Assembly: GCA_947396885.1 (NCBI GenBank)
Contig: OX377202.1
Location: forward strand, 1,860,001 to 1,924,000
Source: Heligmosomoides polygyrus polygyrus
Taxonomy: Eukaryota; Nematoda; Chromadorea; Rhabditida; Heligmosomidae
DNA: 64,000 nucleotides
Direction of reading: 5' to 3'
How positions within the stretch are numbered: the stretch's first letter is position 1; each line of letters starts with the position of its first letter. Of this stretch, positions 53,560 to 64,000 are shown piece after piece. A program made the translations under genes and the position numbers. Below the pieces are notes generated by a model. That model saw only the letters and a list, made by a program, of their open reading frames with translations. It was not told where the DNA came from and did not search any database.

Positions 53560-53730
53560 CTTCATATATACCATTTCCAGGTCGAATTGGACACTTTTCA
53601 AATCAAATTGGACACTCTTTTAAGCCTAAGCCTAGGACTTTTGAAATCAAAGAGAACTCTTCCGAATTAAAACAACCTACTCACAGGTTAAACTATAGAC
53701 TCTCCAAGCTGGTTAGAATAATTTTTGTTC
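53560..53730. repeat. GTCCAATTTG-motif repeat, block 3 (inverted)
   Basis: GTCGAATTGGACACTTTTCA and AATTGGACACTCTTTTAAGC, followed by decayed units. Confidence 0.6.
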
Positions 53731-53884
53731 GAGAAAAATTTAAAATAACTTTTTTGGATTTTTTTTAACTTTAGCTGCCCGAATGAGTGTAATAATTGTA
53801 TAAAAATTTTTACTTTTGGAGAAAAACTAACAAACTAAAAGTTGTTCTAAAACAAATCAAAGCAGGTACCAACAGTGCACAAAA

Positions 53885-54545
53885 AAACGGGATTGTGCCA
53901 TACACTCGAAAAGCTCGCCGCAATTTTTATTTGATTGATAGTGTAAATGCTGTTGACATAGAACTACGAGGTGTGCGCGTTCTTAGCAATTGTATTTTTA
54001 TTTTTCCACAAAAAAATTACAATTTTTTAAGATTTCAAACAAAGTGTTAACTTATTGGGTAAGTGAATTAAAGTTTTAAAGAAATCACACAGAAATTTTT
54101 CCCGATAAAAAACTGTAGACAATGAAACAAGCACAATTGTTAAGAACGCGCGTATCTCGTTGTTCCATGTAAACAGCATTTACACTAACAATCAAGTGAA
54201 GATTCGCGACGACTTGGAGGAGTGCATGGCGTAATCTTTTCTCATAGCGCTGAAAATTTTTGGCTTTCGGTTCTTTAAAAAAAGTTCTAAAGCATTATTT
54301 TCCACGAAAAATTAGAATTTCATAAAATTTCAAAGTGTTCACTCACTGGGTAAGTGAATTAAAGGTTTAAAGAAATCATACTGAATTTTCCTCAAACAAA
54401 AAACTGTAGATAATGCAACAAGTACAATTGTTAAGAACGCGCATACCTCGTTGTTCTATGTAAACAGCATTTACATACACTATCAATCAAATGAAAATCG
54501 CCACGAGTTTTTCGAGTGCATGGCGCAATCTGGTCTCTTAGTGCA
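53885..54545. repeat. Inverted plus tandem ~310-bp repeat units
   Basis: The units at 54005-54240 and 54305-54540 are direct repeats (TGGGTAAGTGAATTAAAG, AACTGTAGA, AATTGTTAAGAACGCGC, AGTGCATGGCG). The segment 53888-54000 is an inverted partial copy (GATTGTGCCATACACTCG to GTGCGCGTTCTTAGCAATTG). Frames here follow the repeat. Confidence 0.7.
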
Positions 54546-54754
54546 CTATATGGTAGCTGCTTTGCTGCGTTTTAAAACTGAATTTAATCTGTTACTTTCC
54601 TCGAAAACTAAAAATTTTATAAAATTATTACACTCATTCGGGCAGCTAAAGAAAAAATTCAAAAAAGTTATTCTAAATTTTCTTTGAAGAATTTTTTTTC
54701 TAACTATCTTATTAAGTCTGTGGTTTAACTGTATGAAAATTGTTCCAATTTGGA

Positions 54755-54865
54755 AGAGTTCTCTTTGATTTCAAAAGTCTTAGGCGAGAAGAGTGTTCAA
54801 TTTGGTTTGAAAACTGTCCAATTTGGTTTGAAAAGTGTCCAATTCGGTTCAAGAATGTTAAAAAA
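54755..54865. repeat. GTCCAATTTG-motif repeat, block 4
   Basis: Four clear head-to-tail units read like GTGTTCAATTTGGTTTGAAA, CTGTCCAATTTGGTTTGAAA and GTGTCCAATTCGGTTC. This is the cleanest tandem of the motif in the window. Confidence 0.7.
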
Positions 54866-54962
54866 CGAAAATTCACGAGTTTCTATTAGTCAAAAAGCCA
54901 CAAAAATCCTGATCTTACTAAAGTCTACCCAGTTTTCCGCTACATGAAACCTTGTTGAGTAG

Positions 54963-55316
54963 ATGACTTCCACCTTGGCCAACACCGCGAGCTCCTCCAA
55001 GCTCCAGGTGCGCTTCGAATCCGAAGCGATTGCTCGACTGGTGGAGCGGGTGGGGGAAGCGATGTCTCCCACGCGAACACCGACCGGATCCAGTTTCGCT
55101 TCTCCCACGCCTACCTGTAGCAGAAGTGTCACTTTCATGCCTCGCCCCGCTCCCCCCCCCCCCTCGGGGGCATTAATTAGGGCTCCCCTCCCCAGGGATC
55201 GGTTCCCTATGCTCGATCGAGTCTACTTGTTGCCCGTGCGGCTCCTTTTTCCACGAGTTTCGATCTCCATCGAACATGACGAAGACTTGCCGCAGCTGAA
55301 GCCTATCCATCCATAA
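54963..55316 (+). CDS. Hypothetical open frame, 117 codons, coding-like N-terminal half
   Basis: The frame starts MTSTLANTASSSKLQVRFES and continues EAIARLVERVGEAMSPTRTP before a proline run encoded by a poly-C tract. Its composition (Ser, Thr, Ala, acidic and basic mix, GC-rich) looks more like coding sequence than the surrounding A+T-rich repeats. A strong donor (CAG-GTGCGC) sits after residue 15 and an acceptor-like TTGAGTAG lies directly before the ATG. It could be an upstream exon of the GTPase-like gene 3 kb to the right, on the same strand, but I could not match a phase. No domain was recognised. Confidence 0.35.
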   Translation: MTSTLANTASSSKLQVRFESEAIARLVERVGEAMSPTRTPTGSSFASPTPTCSRSVTFMPRPAPPPPSGALIRAPLPRDRFPMLDRVYLLPVRLLFPRVSISIEHDEDLPQLKPIHP

Positions 55317-55719
55317 AAACGCTTCCTATGTGGTTGTGCTACGCAGCTGTTGTTCTCCATCGGCTGCCAGAAATACGCGATTCTTTCACAGCATCAGCCT
55401 ATTGCCTGGATACGGCTATGAGCATTGCTTACCTCTTCTCAAGAAGGTCTTATCTTATCTGCATTAAGTGATATCCGCACCTAGTGGCCATAGTTGTTCG
55501 ATTTTTGTAGACTTGAAGTTCCCCTAGATTTTTCTAAGACGTTGAGTTTAGTTTGCGAAGCCTGGAACTTCAAAACTTCAAAAGCGTCTTTGTTGTTCAT
55601 CTCCAGTTTTTTCTTCTTCTTTTTAGGGAACACTGGGGTCTTCTTGGCCTTCCGCTTTCCCTACTGTGTATTTCGTATTCACATTCAGCATTTAAGACGA
55701 AGTTGTCAGTCGAAATCGA

Positions 55720-56855
55720 TTAGAATAGCAATAGTAGCAAGGGAAATTTTAAGTCTAGTCGTTAATGTGGCCTACATGGTGAAGCGGAAGTCCGCCGTCA
55801 AGGAAAGTACTCACCGGACATGCGTGAGCCCATCATGACAATGGAGACACACGTCTCTTAAAGTTGGCTTGCACGCACGACCTAACTGGTATGCTGGATC
55901 CCCGTCTCATGTAGGCCACATTGCCGACAAGTACCTAAATTTCTAAAGCCCTTTACGCTTTTGGCTTTTACATCATACTACTACTGGGAGAGACCCGTTG
56001 AGGGATTGAACAATTACTTCCGATTATCCCTACTGTCTGGGAAAATTGGGAATAATGGAGGACATGTAGTGAAGAGGAGCTACACGCACCAAGATTGAAT
56101 TAGGACAACACTAATGGCGAAAGAAATTTTGGTGCTGGTCGTTAATGTGGCCTACATGAGGTGGCGGGCGCGTCCTTGTCGTCACTAATCAGATTGCACC
56201 GACCGAACACGCGCAGAAGCCCATCAGCGCAAACACGTGAAGGTGGCACGCACGTACGGCTACACTGGCCTAGTGCGTCATGTAGGCCATATTAACGACA
56301 AGTCCCTAAATCTTTAACGTCTTTATTATTTATTCTGAGCGCGTGATGGCTCAGGCGGTAGAGGCGATGACTGTCCCGCGCGCCGTTATTCTAGTTCTTG
56401 GTTCGAGGCTTGTCTGGAAAGGGTCGTATTCTGGCTTTGTCATCAGCTGACCACTGGAATTGATTTCGTAGGCGAAGAACGCATTCAGAACGCTTTCACG
56501 ACATCCCGCCAAAATCGAATGCGTGGCGCATTCAAATAGAAATCGATTAATGCCGAATTTCCATCTTTTTCCTCGAGACCTAAAACGTTAGCAGCCAAGT
56601 TTGAATTGGCTAGCAACTGCAATGGCGAGAAAAAATTTGCTCCTAGTCGTTAATCTGGCCTACATGGGGTGGCAGAGTGGCAGCAGTCAATCACAGAATC
56701 AGTGCATCGATCGAAATCCGCCAGCCAATCAGGGCTACGAACATACATCTTCTTTAAAGTGTGGCACGTCACCTGGCTGCTCTAGCGTGTCTCCCGCCCA
56801 TGTAGGCCACATTACCGACAAGTGCCGAGTTTTTCACTTGCTTTATTCTTCGTTT
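55720..56855. repeat. Three neighbouring foldback units sharing GTCGTTAATGTGGCCTACATG
   Basis: Units at about 55722-55972, 56108-56328 and 56618-56850 each open with AGTCGTTAATGTGGCCTACA and close with its inverse (ATGTAGGCCACATTACCGACA type), with diverged middles. The units all point the same way and are about 385-500 bases apart, so this looks like a tandem amplification or repeated insertion of one foldback family. SINE copy 4 lies between units 2 and 3. Confidence 0.7.
56336..56575 (+). mobile_element. tRNA-derived SINE, copy 4 (diverged)
   Basis: The A box TGGCTCAGGCGG and B box GGTTCGAGGC are followed by GCTTGTCTGGAAAGG and the tail motif AATGCGTGGCGCATTC shared with the other copies. 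It sits between the second and third foldback units at 55.7-56.85 kb. Confidence 0.75.
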
Positions 56856-56986
56856 TCACACTACAATATTACTGGACGAGAAGCGCACCATGATGGAATG
56901 AACCTTTTAATCGCTTCTGTCCCCATCCTATGGGGAACATTACTTACTTTGATACTTTGATGATCCTTTTGTCGGCGAAGGTCTTC

Positions 56987-57880
56987 TCAGCGGGGTCCAC
57001 AACTCTTCCAGACCGCTCGATCTCTGGCTGCTTGCATCCAGTGAGGCAGACTCCGCTCTCCGAAAGACCTTGAGAATGAGTCTGCCCATCGCGTTGGCGG
57101 TCGTCTCAGTGGTCTCTTATGGTATCTCGGGAGCCATTCTGTGACACGGAGACTCCATCTATCGTCCTTTCGTCGAAGCAGGTGTCCGGCCCAGCGATAT
57201 TTGGACTTCTTCATGTGCTGCAGCGGGTCTGCTAATTGCGACTTCTCCCCTAGCTCCGAGCTTCGTAGGCCTTCTTGCCATTGCTGACGAAGGCTTGTCC
57301 CCAGAAGACATCTCTCCAGTGCACGATGCGTAGTTTGCATCGCTCTGGCGATTCTCTCGTTGTCGGGCCAGGTTTCCGTCGCGTAACACATCGCAGGCAG
57401 TACAGAGGCGTTGAATATCGAGGCCCTGAGGCCGGGATCCTTGACCTGATCGGTGACTTCGCGAATCGAACTGAAGGCTGCCCATGCTGCGCGTCTCCTG
57501 CGGGCGTTTTCAGGAGCGAGGTCGTTATCCATGTTCAGCTCTCTTCCCAGATAGACGTAGGAGTCGACCTAATGTAGAGCGACCCCCATTTAACCTTACG
57601 AGTCCCGTGTCATACCACTGGTTGACTTTTCGCCGTCATGTCGTTGAAGAATTGGCTGAAGATTGCTGATTCGTGCACTTTGAGCGTTCTTCTTCTTGAA
57701 TTCCGAAGCTCTGCATCTGGAACCAGTAATGCAATGTGTTTTGCTTTTGCCACGCGGAACCCTGTCGCTCGAAGGCTGCATTCAAATTTCCGCTCGATTC
57801 CGACGTAGATTCGTTCGTAGATTGAAGCCGTTTGGCGCTAAGAGAGTCGAATTTCATCGTCTCCCTTGTCACAATACGCT
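56987..57880 (-). pseudogene. LINE (RTE-like) endonuclease-reverse transcriptase, C-terminal part
   Basis: The minus strand contains SYVYLGRELNMDNDLAPENA, RRRRAAWAAFSSIREVTDQV, VLPAMCYATETWPDNERIAR, HRALERCLLG, RWAGHLLRRKDDRWSLRVTE and RPLRRPPTRWADSFSR. This is the thumb and C-terminal region of the endonuclease-reverse transcriptase LINEs that are very common in parasitic nematodes. The open frame runs 57532-56987. Upstream, to about 57880, the similarity continues only with frame changes, so the copy is 5' truncated and dead. It lies just left of the GTPase-like gene, on the opposite strand. Confidence 0.85.
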
Positions 57881-58053
57881 GAAAATCTTTTTTTTTTGTT
57901 GCGAAAAATGCATAAAATCTTGTTCAATTGGCCAAAATTGCTCCAAGTCTAAGATAAATAAGTCTCAGATGGTCATTAGGGTGTAAATGTTTCCCTAGTA
58001 CAGCGGAAGTTTCATGAAATTTCCGCTTTCTCCTCATTCCTTTCCATTTTCAG

Positions 58054-62970
<4,917 letters not shown>

Positions 62971-64000
62971 GTAATATCTCTCTAAAATCTCCTACCGTTT
63001 TCCTGTTACGAAAGTTTTAGCTAGGCTTCTTTTTCTCGGGTTAGACTCCATGCAAACAGAAATTCTGCTATCAACCGAACAAAATCGTGTCGTCTTGGAC
63101 GAGGGTGTGGCACAAACTGCTCGCTTGACACAAAAATAGCCGCTGTCCTGCTTTTTAAAATAAGCTTTAAAGCATTGTTTATCCTTAAAAATAAAATAAT
63201 CATCAAAATTTTAAACAGTGTGTTCACACATATTGTGCAGGTGAACTAAAACCACCAAAAAAATTCATACTGATTTTTCTTTGAACAAAAAAAAGAATCT
63301 AGCCTTTTTGAAGAGCCTCTAGTTTTGTTTGAGAGACGGTCGTTTTTATCAGAAATATGTTCAGTTTGCATTCAGAAGCCTGAGGCTTGTTTAGAAGAGC
63401 GTCCAGTTTGGCGTGAATAGTGCCGATTTCGATTTGAAAATTCAATGTCCAATTTGACGTGGAAAGTGTCCATCTTAATGTGAAAATAAATGGTACCTAA
63501 GCCCGGATCTCGGCGTTCAAGGCAGTCTACTGCTCCTTGTCTCTCTGAAGATCCTTAAGGAACTGTCCGTAGTAGCACAGTTATACGGCTTCTACTCGGA
63601 CACCGGGACAGGTCACCTGCAGGTGAAAAACGATGAACTAACTGAGCACCGCTAGGTGACTTGATTTTGAGCTGCAGGTGAGCGGATGAAGACCTACAGA
63701 TGACCGGATTACAGTATCTAGGCGGAAATTTGAAAAGTTCTTTTTTTGCAATGGACCTTAATTTCGCCATGATTTTCACGTGTGCTGTTTAGATGAGGTT
63801 TAGTATAATTAGTTATGGTCTATTCCGATATCCAAAGCGATATTTGGTTTGCATATTGCTAATACTCATAGGCAAACTTTAATATTTTTATTATTCAAAC
63901 AAGAGCAACAACAAACATTCGACGGATTACTTCGTCCGTTTTTTGACCATTTACTTAGTTACCAGTCGTACGTCGGCCTAGCGGCCGCCTACGACTGGTT
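62971..64000. other. Right end: no further exon identified
   Basis: The next exon of the GTPase-like gene should follow, but no frame here continues a GTPase fold. Block 5 of the GTCCAATTTG repeat lies here, and CACCTGCAGGT words occur at 63614-63700. The last 43 bases form a hairpin (ACCAGTCGTA...TACGACTGGT with inner GGCC/GGCC). Confidence 0.5.
63340..63492. repeat. GTCCAATTTG-motif repeat, block 5
   Basis: Decayed units include GCGTCCAGTTTGGCGTGAAT and ATGTCCAATTTGACGTGGAA, ending TGGTACCTAAGCCC like block 1's TGGTACACCTAAGG. Confidence 0.6.

Noticed and set aside
63500..63620. Possible next exon of the GTPase-like gene (frame with VSLKILKELSVVAQLYGF)
   Set aside because: No good acceptor in phase, and the peptide does not continue a G domain convincingly.

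Overview
This is a 64 kb piece of repeat-rich animal nuclear DNA, most likely from a nematode. The reasons are: long, transposon-filled introns with short nematode-type acceptors (TTTCAG, TTCCAG, also TTAAG); acceptor-like sites directly before two start codons, where a spliced leader could join; and an RTE-like LINE of the kind common in parasitic (strongylid) nematodes. The phylum-level call is fairly secure. Anything finer is inference. There is no prokaryotic or organellar content and no CRISPR array.

Only three host genes could be built exon by exon. (1) A complete AMP-activated protein kinase beta subunit runs on the minus strand from 36846 to 16947. It has eight coding exons with matching phases, encodes 256 aa, and spreads 771 coding bases over 19.9 kb. 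(2) A BTB/POZ-like protein runs on the minus strand from 12359 to about 8.4 kb, with six clear exons and an unresolved last exon. (3) A P-loop, small-GTPase-like gene runs on the plus strand from 58054 to at least 62970. It has four exons and is incomplete at the right. Several other coding-like open blocks (11.4-12.0, 40.0-41.0, 48.6-49.0 and 55.0-55.3 kb) are listed with low confidence.

The rest is mostly mobile DNA, much of it inside the introns. There are three nearly full-length but broken mariner elements (24.0, 26.2 and 60.2 kb) and older mariner pieces at 34.8 and 38.4-40.0 kb. Two Penelope-like element families have inverted terminal arms and GIY-YIG endonuclease remnants (21.9-22.8 and 28.0-29.3 kb), and a third palindrome is made only of arms (17.4-18.2 kb). 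There is one LINE C-terminus (57 kb) and a tRNA-derived SINE family with clear target duplications. Very large foldback elements occur at 13.6, 20.2, 46.1, 50.0 and 59.7 kb. A PIF/Harbinger-like MITE superfamily with TWA target duplications has at least 15 copies, several packed side by side at 43.7-44.65 kb. A second palindromic MITE family has four copies. Tandem repeats lie at 32, 42.5, 54.3 and 62.3 kb.

The most useful unusual signals are: hammerhead-ribozyme-like cores in the Penelope arms, with a covarying closing stem in two unrelated families; foldback elements whose arms are themselves tandem repeats; a mariner with an intron-like sequence in its 5' leader; a SINE-within-foldback and a mariner-within-foldback nest; and an AMPK beta N-terminus that keeps MGNN but has Pro at position 6, which argues against N-myristoylation.
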